This document shows, one piece after another, positions 17,851-26,123 of a DNA stretch of 64,000 nucleotides. Under the pieces are notes generated by a model that made no database searches, was not told the origin of the DNA, and worked only from the letters and a program-made list of their open reading frames with translations. The DNA comes from Firmicutes bacterium ASF500 (lineage in GTDB: Bacteria > Bacillota > Clostridia > Oscillospirales > Oscillospiraceae), in contig CP097573.1 of NCBI GenBank assembly GCA_000492175.2, positions 744,001 through 808,000 on the forward strand. Direction: 5' to 3'. The stretch's first letter is position 1, and the number at the start of each line of letters is the position of its first letter. A program made the position numbers and the translations under genes.

Positions 17851-18675
17851 ATGTCAGCTCCGCGCCCCTTTTCCATGCCGCCAAACGCCTGTAACGCGCA
17901 CCTCCACATCATTGATCCCGCTTATCCAAACGACGGGAAAGCCGCCGCCCAAGTTGGGACGGTGGAAACCTATCGGAAATTGGCGGGGGCGCTGAAACTC
18001 CCCCGCGCGGTCTTTGTCCAGGCCAAGCCCTTTGCTCTGGATAACTCCTGCCTTCTGGACGCAATTCAGGCCTTTGGTCCGGAAAATGTCCGCGGAATCG
18101 CGGTAGTTGGCCCGGATACCACCGATCAGGAGCTGGAAAGTCTTCATACCGGCGGCGTTCGAGGCCTGCGTTTCAGCGTCTGGAACCAGCAAAATGCCGT
18201 TGTCTCCTTTGAGGACTGCATTCCGCTCAGCCGGCGCTGCGCCCAGCTGGGGTGGAACATACAGCTGCACATGAGCGCGGCACAACTGGCTGAACGATTT
18301 GACACTATCCGCAAACTGGGCTGTCGTGTGGTAATCGACCATATGGGCCGCCTGAAGCCTCGTCTGGGTACTCATGACCCGGCCTACCCCCTCCTGTTGA
18401 GGCTGATTGACCAGGGCAGCACCTGGGTTAAGCTTAGCGGTCCCTATCTGAACACCTCGCAAGGAAAGCCCTGGCACGACGCCTCCTCCCTTGCGGCGGA
18501 GCTTGCCCGCTTCGCTCCGGAACGAGTCCTTTGGGGCAGCGATTTTCCTCACGTCACAGAGCAGGACAAGCCCTCCGAAATGGAATTGGCCGGCCTGATC
18601 CCCCTCTGGTTCCCTACCCAGCGGGCGCAGGAGCTTGCTCTCGTTGAAAACCCCGCCCAGCTGTACGGGTTCTGA
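17851..18675 (+). CDS. Amidohydrolase-2 family metal-dependent hydrolase (2-pyrone-4,6-dicarboxylate hydrolase-like)
   Basis: 274 residues of the COG3618-type TIM-barrel. Visible catalytic elements are NAHLHIID (HxH) near residue 15, IQLHMS, VIDHMGR and WGSDFPH near the C-terminus, supplying the conserved His and Asp residues. Relatives include 2-pyrone-4,6-dicarboxylate lactonase (LigI), 4-sulfomuconolactone hydrolase and galactarolactone isomerase. It diverges from the hydratase/lyase operon and shares its regulatory gap, so it probably opens a lactone or cyclic precursor of that pathway. GAAGG precedes the ATG. Confidence 0.88.
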   Translation: MSAPRPFSMPPNACNAHLHIIDPAYPNDGKAAAQVGTVETYRKLAGALKLPRAVFVQAKPFALDNSCLLDAIQAFGPENVRGIAVVGPDTTDQELESLHTGGVRGLRFSVWNQQNAVVSFEDCIPLSRRCAQLGWNIQLHMSAAQLAERFDTIRKLGCRVVIDHMGRLKPRLGTHDPAYPLLLRLIDQGSTWVKLSGPYLNTSQGKPWHDASSLAAELARFAPERVLWGSDFPHVTEQDKPSEMELAGLIPLWFPTQRAQELALVENPAQLYGF

Positions 18676-18788
18676 GCACCTTGCCAGAGGCGCACTATTC
18701 CCTGCGGAGGATATCCACCGCCCTGCGATACCCGGAGGGTCTCCGCCCTTTTCCCCTTCGCTTTCACGGACTCGCAGAGCGACAAAAA

Positions 18789-18828
18789 AGCACGGAGATT
18801 TGCGCAGCAGCAAATCTCCGTGCTTTTT
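18789..18828. terminator. Bidirectional intrinsic terminator
   Basis: AGCACGGAGATTTGC (18789-18803) and its exact complement (18810-18824) enclose a 6-base loop; a T-run follows and an A-run precedes, so it can stop transcription on both strands. It separates the amidohydrolase gene from the convergent hexuronate operon. The remaining bases of the 198-base gap (18676-18873) show no gene. Confidence 0.85.
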
Positions 18829-18873
18829 GGGTCAATTCCCAAAGCTTCACTTTCTCATTCAGCTTGTATGGCT

Positions 18874-19218
18874 TCAGGGCAAAAAGTCCTCCCGCATAGG
18901 GTTGAAGATGTCCAGGAGGACGCCGGCCTCCAGGCAGGTACAGCCGTGGGGGACGCCGTCCTTTTTTAAGAGGGTGTCCCCCGCCGTCACCTCCCGGGTC
19001 TCCCCGTCGATGGTGAAGGAGAACCGGCCGCTGACTATATAGGTAATCTGGGTGTGGGGGTGGCTGTGGAGCGCGCCCACCGCGCCGGTCTGGAAGGTAT
19101 TTTCCACGCACATCAGTCCGTCGGTATAGGCCAGCACCCGGCGGGTGACCCCCTCGCCGGCGGGCTGGGGCAGAGTGCCGCCGTGGGGGACCCAGCGGCT
19201 GTCCTTTTCGGTAAACAT
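18874..19218 (-). CDS. kdgF: Cupin protein, KdgF-like
   Basis: 114 residues of single cupin fold: HSHPHTQITYIVSGRFSF carries the metal-binding His pair, GDTLLKKDGVPHG supplies the third His, and VLLDIFNPMREDFLP is the typical KdgF ending. KdgF converts unsaturated uronates from pectin or alginate to the open-chain keto sugar acids entering the KDG pathway. GAGGAGG precedes the ATG; it follows the GntR regulator gene in the same direction and closes the uxu operon. General cupin fold is certain; the KdgF role comes from the C-terminal signature and context. Confidence 0.85.
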   Translation of the reverse strand: MFTEKDSRWVPHGGTLPQPAGEGVTRRVLAYTDGLMCVENTFQTGAVGALHSHPHTQITYIVSGRFSFTIDGETREVTAGDTLLKKDGVPHGCTCLEAGVLLDIFNPMREDFLP

Positions 19219-19278
19219 AGATTTTCCTCCTCATAAAAGGCGGGGGCGCGGGGGCTGATGCCTCCGCGCCCCCCCTCG

Positions 19279-19953
19279 TCATTTGAAATATTGGGGATAG
19301 GCCGCCCGAATATCGGCGGCGTCGATCTTATAGCGGTTGAGGTGGAGCTCCATCAGCTCCCGGGCCCGCTTGGGGTCCCTCTCCTGAATCGCCTGGAAAA
19401 TGGACTCATGGTCCTGGACAATCTTGGTATTTTTCACTGTGGACAGGGCCATACTGCGCACCCGGTCGAAGTGGATGGTGATGTTCTGCATCAGGGCAAA
19501 GATCTGGGTCTTTTTGGCGACCTCGAACAAAATCCCATGGAACTGGTTGTCCAGGGTCATCAGCTCGTTGGTGTAGTAGTTGTCCAGATAGAACTTTTGC
19601 AGGCGGATGTTGGCGCTGAGGCGCTCCAGGTCCACCGGGCTGGCCATCTCGCAGTCCAGCTCCACCACCGCGCACTCCAGCAGGTTGCGCATGAAGCGGG
19701 ACTCCTCCACCAGATCGTAGTCGATCAGGGGGACCGTGCTCTTTTTCTGGGGGTGTATCTCGATGATCTTCACCCGGGACAGCTCGATGAGGGCCTCCCG
19801 CACCGGGGTCCGGGACAGCCCCATCTCGACAGCCAGCTCATTCTCGCTGATCTGACTGCCCGGGGCCAGCTCCAGGCTGATGATGTTCTCCTTGATGTTC
19901 CGAAGAGCGTAATCCCGGCCGGTCTCCCGGGGAAGGCGTTCCAAAAGCTTCAT
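19279..19953 (-). CDS. GntR/FadR-family regulator of the hexuronate locus
   Basis: 224 residues. The N-terminal winged HTH includes ISENELAVEMGLSRTPVREA; a FCD ligand-binding domain follows (HGILFEVAKK and DHESIFQAIQERDPKRAREL are typical helices). The ATG at 19953 has AGGAGG upstream and gives the usual start, shorter than the longest reading by 15 residues. It lies between uxuB and kdgF and is preceded by TTGTATACTAG at 20008, a motif that recurs at the two other control regions of the locus. It most likely represses the hexuronate genes until a pathway intermediate binds, like UxuR/ExuR and KdgR-type GntR proteins. Confidence 0.92.
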   Translation of the reverse strand: MKLLERLPRETGRDYALRNIKENIISLELAPGSQISENELAVEMGLSRTPVREALIELSRVKIIEIHPQKKSTVPLIDYDLVEESRFMRNLLECAVVELDCEMASPVDLERLSANIRLQKFYLDNYYTNELMTLDNQFHGILFEVAKKTQIFALMQNITIHFDRVRSMALSTVKNTKIVQDHESIFQAIQERDPKRARELMELHLNRYKIDAADIRAAYPQYFK

Positions 19954-20007
19954 GAAATTCCTCCTATAGGTACCAGCATACAGGAGTTTCGCCCACACGT
20001 CAAGAAG

Positions 20008-20023
20008 TTGTATACTAGTTTTT
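20008..20023. promoter_or_regulatory. Candidate GntR operator upstream of the regulator gene
   Basis: TTGTATACTAG at 20008-20018 overlaps the uxuB stop and lies 55 bases before the GntR-family start codon. The identical 11-mer is found inverted at 26714-26724, and a one-mismatch copy at 25981-25991, both in the control regions of the hexuronate operons. Confidence 0.6.
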
Positions 20024-21634
20024 CAGATATTTTGTCAAAGTCTGTCGGACCGCGCCCGGCCCGGCCAGCTCCTCCCGGAGCATCCCGCCGATCTTGCCCG
20101 CCAGACCGGCCTGGCACAGGTCCACGCCGAAGAGAGCGGTGTTGGAGAGGATGGGGGCCAGCACCTCATCAGAGGCAGTCTCCGGCTGGCCCAGCTTCAC
20201 CCCGGCCAGCTGCCCCTGGAGGGTGGACAGCATGGGGTCGGCGCTGCACTCCATGGCCTTGCCCTTGTCGTCCACCGCCAGCAGGTAGCGCAGCCACCCG
20301 GCGATGGCCAGGGGGATATAGGTCAGAGAGGCGGGGTCCAGGTCCTCACGGGCAAGGTAGCTCTTCACCGTCTCGCCGAAGCGGATAGCCACCTTCTGAC
20401 TGGTGTCGGTGGCGATGCGCTGGGGGGTGTCGGGCATGAAGGGGTTGGGCAGGCGCTTATCAATGACCTCGTGGATGAAGTCCATGGGGCTGAGAATCTT
20501 GGGGTCCACCACCACAGGGATGCCCTCCACATAGCCGATCTTCTCCACCAGGGCCTTGAGCTCAGAATCCTTCATCTCGGCGGCGATGGAGTCGTAGCCC
20601 AGCAGACAGCCGTAGACGGCCAGAGCGGTGTGCAGGGGGTTGAGACAGGTGGTGACCTTCATCTTCTCGGTGTTGTTCACCGTGTCCCGGTCGGTCATAT
20701 ACACCCCGGCCTTCTCCAGCGGGGGCCGTCCGTTGGGGAACCGGTCCTCCACCACCAGGTACTGGGGCTGTTCGGCGTTGACGAAGGGGGCGATAAAGGT
20801 GTTTTTGGAGGTGATAATGGGGGCCATATCCTCCACACCTGCGGCGGTCAGGGCCTCCTCCACCACCTGAGCGGGGCGGGGGGTGATCTTGTCGATCATG
20901 GACCAGGGGAAGGACACCTTCTCCTCGTCCCGCACCCAGGCGGCAAACTCCTGGGAGACGTGGCCCTTCTCCAGCCACTTGTCCACCACGGTCATGACGC
21001 TGGAGCGCAGCTTCTCCCCGTTGTGGGAGCAGTTGTCCATGCTGACGATGGCGATGGGGGTCCCCCCGGCGTTGAACCGCTCCAGCAGCAGGGCGGCGGT
21101 CATGCTCATGGCGTGGGAGCACTTGGCCGGGCCGTTGTCGAAGTCGGCCTGAACGAAGGGGAAGAACTCCCCCTGGATATTTTGCAGGGCATAGCCCTTC
21201 TCGGTGATGGTGTAGCTGACCATCTGGAGGGAGGGATTCCGGAAGATGGCCTTTAATTGCTCCATGTCCTGGGGGAAGGCGCTCCCCGCCCGCAGGCCCT
21301 GGGCAATGGAGGCCACCACGTCTTTCTCCAGGGAGCCGTCGGGCAGCAGGGAGACCATCAGGGTCATGTTGTCAAAGGGGGTGTAAATTTTGTCGATGAT
21401 GTCGTAGTCGAAGGTGTCGGCGGCGACGATGCCGCTCTTCGCCAGACCCTGGTCCAGCAGCTGATGCTGGAGCCGTGCGATGAAGCCCCGGAAGATGTTG
21501 CCCGCGCCGAAGTGGACCCAGATGGGGTTCCGCTCTGTCTCGGCCCGCATGGCCTTCCAGTCGAACTTGGGCAGGGCGATGCCGGCCTGTTCCCAGGCGG
21601 CCCGGTCCTGAATGCCTTGATAGGATAATTTCAT
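20015..21634 (-). CDS. uxuB: D-mannonate oxidoreductase (fructuronate reductase), mannitol dehydrogenase family
   Basis: 539 residues, long-chain mannitol-dehydrogenase family. An N-terminal dinucleotide fold (IWVHFGAGNIFRGFI) is followed by the catalytic KMKVTTCLNPLHTALAVYG segment with the conserved Lys, Asn and His. It reduces D-fructuronate to D-mannonate with NADH. The ATG at 21634 has GAGGAGG upstream and lies 11 bases after uxuA; a longer reading is discarded. With UxuA it forms the glucuronate branch. Confidence 0.93.
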   Translation of the reverse strand: MKLSYQGIQDRAAWEQAGIALPKFDWKAMRAETERNPIWVHFGAGNIFRGFIARLQHQLLDQGLAKSGIVAADTFDYDIIDKIYTPFDNMTLMVSLLPDGSLEKDVVASIAQGLRAGSAFPQDMEQLKAIFRNPSLQMVSYTITEKGYALQNIQGEFFPFVQADFDNGPAKCSHAMSMTAALLLERFNAGGTPIAIVSMDNCSHNGEKLRSSVMTVVDKWLEKGHVSQEFAAWVRDEEKVSFPWSMIDKITPRPAQVVEEALTAAGVEDMAPIITSKNTFIAPFVNAEQPQYLVVEDRFPNGRPPLEKAGVYMTDRDTVNNTEKMKVTTCLNPLHTALAVYGCLLGYDSIAAEMKDSELKALVEKIGYVEGIPVVVDPKILSPMDFIHEVIDKRLPNPFMPDTPQRIATDTSQKVAIRFGETVKSYLAREDLDPASLTYIPLAIAGWLRYLLAVDDKGKAMECSADPMLSTLQGQLAGVKLGQPETASDEVLAPILSNTALFGVDLCQAGLAGKIGGMLREELAGPGAVRQTLTKYLKN

Positions 21635-21645
21635 GTCGCGCCTCC

Positions 21646-22731
21646 TCAGATTTTTCCGCTTTCCCGTTCCAGCATGTCCCAGCAGCCCCACATATACATG
21701 ATGCCCAGGGCCCGGTCATAGAGGCCGTAGCCGGGACGGACGGTGCCGGGCTTCTCGCCCCACAGATGCCGGCCGTGGTCGGGGCGGATATAGCCGTCGA
21801 AGCCGCAGTCGTGATAGGCCCGCATGATCTCCAGAATGCCGGTGTCGCCGTCGCAGTCCCGGTGGCTGGCCTCGGAGAAGTCGCCGTTGTCCATATGCTT
21901 CACGTTGCGGATGTGGGCGAAGGCGATGCGGTCGCAGCAGGAGCGGATGATATCGGGCACGTTGTTGGCCTTGTTGGCCCCCAGGGAGCCGGAGCACAGG
22001 CACAGGCAGTTGTGGGGGTCGTCCACCATGGTCAGGAAGCGGTGGATGGACTCCTTGTCCACCAGCAGGCGGGGGATGCCGAAGATGTCCCAGGGGGGGT
22101 CGTCCATGTGGATGGCCATCTTAATGCCGGTCTCCTGGCAGGTGGGCATGAGGGCCTCCAGGAAATATTTCAAATTCTCCCACAGCTTCTCCTTGGTGAC
22201 GGGGGCGTACTTTTCAAACAGCTCGTCCAGCTTTGCCATCCGCTCGGGCTCCCAGCCGGGGAAGGTCATGTCGTATTTCTCGGTGAAGGACATGACGTAT
22301 TCCGCCATCTCCTTATAGTCCTGCTGAATCTTGTCCTTCTCGTAGTACAGGGCGGTGGAGCCGTCCCCCACGGGGTGGAACAGGTCGGTGCGGGTCCAGT
22401 CGAAGATGGGCATAAAGTTGTAGGTGACCACCTTCACGCCGAAGGGGGCCAGGTTGCGCAGGGTCTGCTTGTAGTTTTCAATATACTGGTCCCGGGTGGG
22501 CAGGCCGATCTTGATGTCGTCGTGGACATTCACCGACTCCACCACGTCCATGTTGAAGCCGTACTCGTCCAGCTGCTTCTTCACGACGGCGATCTCCTCG
22601 GGCTGCCAGACCTCGCCGGGCATCTTGTCGTGCAGGGCCCAGACGATGCCTGTCACGCCGGGGATCTGCTTGATGTCGGACAGCTTGATCTGGTCGTTGC
22701 CCTCGCCGTACCAGCGGAAAGTCATTTGCAT
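21646..22731 (-). CDS. uxuA: Mannonate dehydratase
   Basis: 361 residues, normal for bacterial UxuA, a TIM-barrel enzyme. FAHIRNVKHMDNGDFSEA and GYIRPDHGRHLWGE are family signatures holding metal and substrate ligands. It dehydrates D-mannonate to 2-keto-3-deoxygluconate. AAGGAGG precedes the ATG at 22731; a second ATG two codons later is possible. It follows the TRAP permease gene after a 62-base gap containing a hairpin. Confidence 0.96.
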   Translation of the reverse strand: MQMTFRWYGEGNDQIKLSDIKQIPGVTGIVWALHDKMPGEVWQPEEIAVVKKQLDEYGFNMDVVESVNVHDDIKIGLPTRDQYIENYKQTLRNLAPFGVKVVTYNFMPIFDWTRTDLFHPVGDGSTALYYEKDKIQQDYKEMAEYVMSFTEKYDMTFPGWEPERMAKLDELFEKYAPVTKEKLWENLKYFLEALMPTCQETGIKMAIHMDDPPWDIFGIPRLLVDKESIHRFLTMVDDPHNCLCLCSGSLGANKANNVPDIIRSCCDRIAFAHIRNVKHMDNGDFSEASHRDCDGDTGILEIMRAYHDCGFDGYIRPDHGRHLWGEKPGTVRPGYGLYDRALGIMYMWGCWDMLERESGKI

Positions 22732-22756
22732 AGCGGTATACCTCCTTGTATTAGGG

Positions 22757-22782
22757 TATCCTCCCCCTGACGGGGGAGGATA
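22757..22782 (-). promoter_or_regulatory. Hairpin between dctM and uxuA
   Basis: TATCCTCCCCC and GGGGGAGGATA pair with a 4-base loop. The minus-strand transcript has no T-run after it, so mRNA stabilisation or partial attenuation within the TRAP-uxu operon is more likely than termination. Confidence 0.5.
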
Positions 22783-22793
22783 TGCGTCTCAGG

Positions 22794-24110
22794 TCAGCCC
22801 AGCTGGGGCATGTAGCCGTCGAACAGCTTGGGGATAATCAGGCTCACGTCGGGCCAGAAGGAAACCAGCAGCAGCGTGATGATCATGCACACATAGAAGG
22901 GCAGGGTGGCCTTGACCACCTTTTCCATGGGCCGCTTGGCCACGGCGGAGCCGATGAAGAGCACCGCGCCCACAGGGGGCGTCAGCAGGCCGATGCCGCA
23001 GTTCAGAACCATCATAATGCCGAACTGGATGGGGTCCAGGCCGCAGTACTGGGTGGCTACAGGCAGCAGGATGGGGGTGGCAATGAGGATGATGGGGGCC
23101 ATGTCCATAATCATGCCCAGCACCAGCAGAATCACGTTCAGCAGCAGAATCAGAATGATCCGGTTGTCGGTCAGGCTGACGATGGCCTTGGCGGCCAGGT
23201 CGGGCACATGGAGCTTGGTGAGGCAGTCGCCGAAGACGGCGGAGGTGGCGATCAGGATCATGACGATAGCCAGGGTGTTGACGCACTCGTCCAGAGCCCG
23301 CCACACGCCCTTCCAGTCCACGCCCTTGTACACGAAAACGGAGACAATCAGGGAGTAGACCACCGCGATGGCGGCGGACTCAGTGGCGGTGAACCAGCCG
23401 GCCACCACGCCCACTACCACGATGACGATAGCCAGCAGAGCCCAGACGGACACCCACAGCTGCTTCACGAAGTTGATGAGGTTGAAGCTGTCCCCCTTGG
23501 GGTAGTTGCGCTTGACAGAGATGATATAGGAGCCCACCATCAGGGACAGCGCCAGCAGAGCGCCGGGCAGGTAGCCCGCCAGGAACAGGGAGCCCACCGA
23601 AATACCGCCGGCGGTGGTGGCGTAGATGACCATGTTGTGGCTGGGAGGCACCAGCAGACCCTCGCAGGAGGAGGTGATGGTGACGGCGGTGGAGAAATCG
23701 GCGTCGTAGCCCTGGTCCACCATCATGGGAATCATAATGGAGCCGATGGAGGCGGTGTCGGCGGAGGCGGAGCCGGAGATGCCGCCGAAGAAGTAGGAGG
23801 CCACGATGTTCACCATAGCCAGACCGCCCCGCATCCAGCCCACGCAGGCGTTGGCCAAGGCGATCAGCTTATCGGAGATTCCGCCCTTGCCCATGAGCAC
23901 GCCCATGGTGATGAAGAAGGGCACGGCCATCAGGGAGAAGGAGGAGATGCCCTTCACCATCAGGCGGCAGATGGCGTTGAGGCTGTTGCCCATAGCCAGC
24001 AGGCAGAACACGGAGGACAGACCCACGGCGTAGGCGATGGGGAACCGCAGCAGGATCATCACCGCGAAGGAACCCAGCAGGACCGCGATTGCGACAGCGT
24101 TTACATCCAT
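22794..24110 (-). CDS. TRAP transporter large permease (DctM type)
   Basis: 438 residues, about 12 membrane segments, with DctM family stretches such as GSASADTASIGSIMIP and PPSHNMVIYA. It forms the Na+-driven channel of a TRAP transporter. Its start overlaps the DctQ stop by one base (TAATG). Context with uxuAB, uxaABC and kdgK makes hexuronates the likely cargo; TRAP systems for galacturonate and glucuronate are well known. Confidence 0.95.
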   Translation of the reverse strand: MDVNAVAIAVLLGSFAVMILLRFPIAYAVGLSSVFCLLAMGNSLNAICRLMVKGISSFSLMAVPFFITMGVLMGKGGISDKLIALANACVGWMRGGLAMVNIVASYFFGGISGSASADTASIGSIMIPMMVDQGYDADFSTAVTITSSCEGLLVPPSHNMVIYATTAGGISVGSLFLAGYLPGALLALSLMVGSYIISVKRNYPKGDSFNLINFVKQLWVSVWALLAIVIVVVGVVAGWFTATESAAIAVVYSLIVSVFVYKGVDWKGVWRALDECVNTLAIVMILIATSAVFGDCLTKLHVPDLAAKAIVSLTDNRIILILLLNVILLVLGMIMDMAPIILIATPILLPVATQYCGLDPIQFGIMMVLNCGIGLLTPPVGAVLFIGSAVAKRPMEKVVKATLPFYVCMIITLLLVSFWPDVSLIIPKLFDGYMPQLG

Positions 24111-24679
24111 TACTTCTGCACCTCCCCGTCCGGAATAAAGAAAGATTTGATGTGGTTATAGACCGCCTCCAGCTCGAAGACGATCATGGCAATGCCCGCC
24201 AGGGGCACCGGGAAATACATCCAGAACCGGCTCAGCCAGGGGATGGACTCATAGACGCCCTTGCTGCCCAGAGTGATGGCGTACTTCCAGCCCTCCGCCA
24301 CCATGATAACGCCCAGCACCATCACGGCGACATCGGCCACCACGTCCAGCACCTTGACCACGTTTTTGGGCAGGTAGGTGTCAAAGGCGGTCATGCGGAT
24401 ATGGGAGCCGGTGCGGATCGCCAGGGCGGCGGACAGCACCGCCATATAGCTCATGCAGGTGAGCACCACCTGCTCGGTCCAGGCGGGGTCTTTAATAAAG
24501 GACAAAAAGCTTAAAAATTCATACTCTCTGGACCACTCCTGACAGAACCGGCCCAGCACCGTGTAGGAGGCGACCAGAATATCGGCGATCAGCAGCAGCT
24601 TACACAACAGCATGACGAGCTTATAGGTCACGTCGTAGGCAGGCCGGATCTTATCCAAAGTCGTAAAGATCTTCGGCAT
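24110..24679 (-). CDS. TRAP transporter small permease (DctQ type)
   Basis: 189 residues, four membrane segments (about 20-40, 60-80, 95-115, 140-165) and the SHIRMTAFDTYLP-like segment (GSHIRMTAFD) typical of DctQ. It sits between the binding-protein and large-permease genes, as expected. It links the periplasmic binding protein to DctM. Confidence 0.92.
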   Translation of the reverse strand: MPKIFTTLDKIRPAYDVTYKLVMLLCKLLLIADILVASYTVLGRFCQEWSREYEFLSFLSFIKDPAWTEQVVLTCMSYMAVLSAALAIRTGSHIRMTAFDTYLPKNVVKVLDVVADVAVMVLGVIMVAEGWKYAITLGSKGVYESIPWLSRFWMYFPVPLAGIAMIVFELEAVYNHIKSFFIPDGEVQK

Positions 24680-24710
24680 GAAACTCCCTCACTTTCTCAA
24701 AAATTCGCAT

Positions 24711-24749
24711 AAAAAGCGGGGGACACGGGACTGATCCCGCGTCCCCCGC
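24711..24749 (-). terminator. Intra-operon terminator/attenuator after dctP
   Basis: GCGGGGGACACGGGA (24716-24730) pairs with TCCCGCGTCCCCCGC (24735-24749) with one mismatch; on the minus transcript it is followed by TTTTT. Being between dctP and dctQ, it should let only part of transcription continue, giving more binding protein than permease. Confidence 0.7.
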
Positions 24750-24774
24750 ATGACGGATGAATTGGACGAGTCTC

Positions 24775-25887
24775 TTACTTCATGTCCATGATCTGCTGAT
24801 ACAGGTCAGCCTGCTTGTCGATGGCTTCCTTGATGGCGGGGGCGCTGGAGCAGGCCTCCTGCCAGGGGCCCTTGTCGGGCACGTCCACCACGTTGCAGCC
24901 CTCGTCCTTCAGCTGCTGGAGGACCTCGTCCTCAGCGGACTGAGACAGGTTCTGGTTGAACTTCTGAACCTCCTTGCCGGCCTCCATGATGACGGCCTGC
25001 TGGGCGGGGGTCAGCTTGGCCCAGGCGGTGTCAGTGATGACGCACTGAATGGCGCCCAGGGTGTGGCCGTCCAGAATCAGGTTGTTGGCAACCTCGGGGA
25101 AGGCGTTGGACTTGTAGTTGGCGATGGGCTGCTCAGCGGCTTGACATACGCCGGTATTCAGAGCGGAGTACAGCTCGCCGAAGGAAACCACCGTGGGGGA
25201 GCCGCCCAGGGCCTCCACCATACCGTTCATGATGGGGTCGTTGGACACGCGGATCTTCATGCCGTTCAGGTCCTCAATGCCGTTGATGGGCTTGTTGGCA
25301 AAGAAGTGACGGAAGCCCTCCTCACCGTAGAAGATGCCCCGCAGGGGCAGGCCGATCTCCTGGGGCTCGTTAAGGAACTCAGCGGCCAGGTCGCTGTTGG
25401 CGAAGGCCCACCAGTGGTCGCGGCTCTCGAAGGTGAAGGGCAGGGAGAGCAGCACGGACTTCTCAGCGCCGTAGCTGGTCAGGGCGAAGGCGGAGATACG
25501 GCTCATGTCGATGGAGTCGTCGCCGCCCACGATGGCGTCCAGAACGTCGTTCTCAGAGCCCAGAACGCCGCTGTCCCGCACGTCGATGGTGATGGAGCCG
25601 CCGGACTTCTCCTCGACCAGGCGCTTGAACTCGGAAGCGGTCTGGCCCACGATGGTGTCCAGGGGATTGACCTCAGCATACACCAAGGTAACCTTGGGGT
25701 CGTTGGCGACATCGCCAACGTCGGCGCCGCCGGAGGCGGCGGGGGTGCTCGCCGCGGGCTTGCTCTCGTCGGGGGTGCTGCCAGCGGGCTTGCCGCTGCT
25801 GCTTCCGCCGCCACCGCCGCCGCAGGCGGTCAGGCCCAGAATCATTGCCGCGGCCAGGGCGGCGCTCAGAGTCTTCTTCAGTTTCAT
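24775..25887 (-). CDS. TRAP transporter substrate-binding lipoprotein (DctP type)
   Basis: 370 residues. Lipoprotein signal ends in LTACGGGG; a Ser/Pro/Ala linker follows. The TRAP binding core has NGMKIRVSNDPIMNGMVEALG, whose Arg usually salt-bridges the substrate carboxylate, and FGELYSALNTGVCQAAEQP. GAGGAGG precedes the ATG. It is first in the operon and faces the divergent plus-strand hexuronate genes. A uronate ligand is inferred from the operon. Confidence 0.95.
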   Translation of the reverse strand: MKLKKTLSAALAAAMILGLTACGGGGGGSSSGKPAGSTPDESKPAASTPAASGGADVGDVANDPKVTLVYAEVNPLDTIVGQTASEFKRLVEEKSGGSITIDVRDSGVLGSENDVLDAIVGGDDSIDMSRISAFALTSYGAEKSVLLSLPFTFESRDHWWAFANSDLAAEFLNEPQEIGLPLRGIFYGEEGFRHFFANKPINGIEDLNGMKIRVSNDPIMNGMVEALGGSPTVVSFGELYSALNTGVCQAAEQPIANYKSNAFPEVANNLILDGHTLGAIQCVITDTAWAKLTPAQQAVIMEAGKEVQKFNQNLSQSAEDEVLQQLKDEGCNVVDVPDKGPWQEACSSAPAIKEAIDKQADLYQQIMDMK

Positions 25888-25978
25888 CAGTGTGATCCTC
25901 CTCTTTTTTGTTGCATCATATCTATGGTGCTGTGCTCTTAACGCAAGTAAACTTTACCACAATCATATCACTTTGTCC

Positions 25979-25992
25979 ACTAGTATACTAGT
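25979..25992. promoter_or_regulatory. Palindromic operator upstream of the TRAP-uxu operon
   Basis: ACTAGTATACTAGT is a perfect 14-base palindrome 92 bases before the dctP start, containing TAGTATACTAG, one base from the 11-mer at 20008 and 26714. It is the best candidate for GntR-family control of the TRAP-uxuAB operon. The 236-base gap (25888-26123) holds no gene. Confidence 0.65.
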
Positions 25993-26123
25993 AAAAAATT
26001 CAGGGCAATTTTTGTATAATACGGCAAAAATACTCCGATGTACTTGCCAAAAGAGCTCGCATCTGTTAAAAAGGTATCAAGATAGTTGGGATTTCCCAGC
26101 GCAGGCACAAGGAGGCTCCTCTT

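Noticed and set aside
1..18675. Standard nicotinate fermentation cluster
   Set aside because: No B12-dependent methyleneglutarate mutase, 6-hydroxynicotinate reductase or PEP-mutase-type lyase is visible; kept only as an analogy.
22782..24161. 459-codon His/Gly-rich plus-strand frame
   Set aside because: Exact shadow of the DctM permease gene; low-complexity composition.
24757..25941. 394-codon plus-strand frame opposite dctP
   Set aside because: Shadow of a lipoprotein gene with its own signal and ribosome site.
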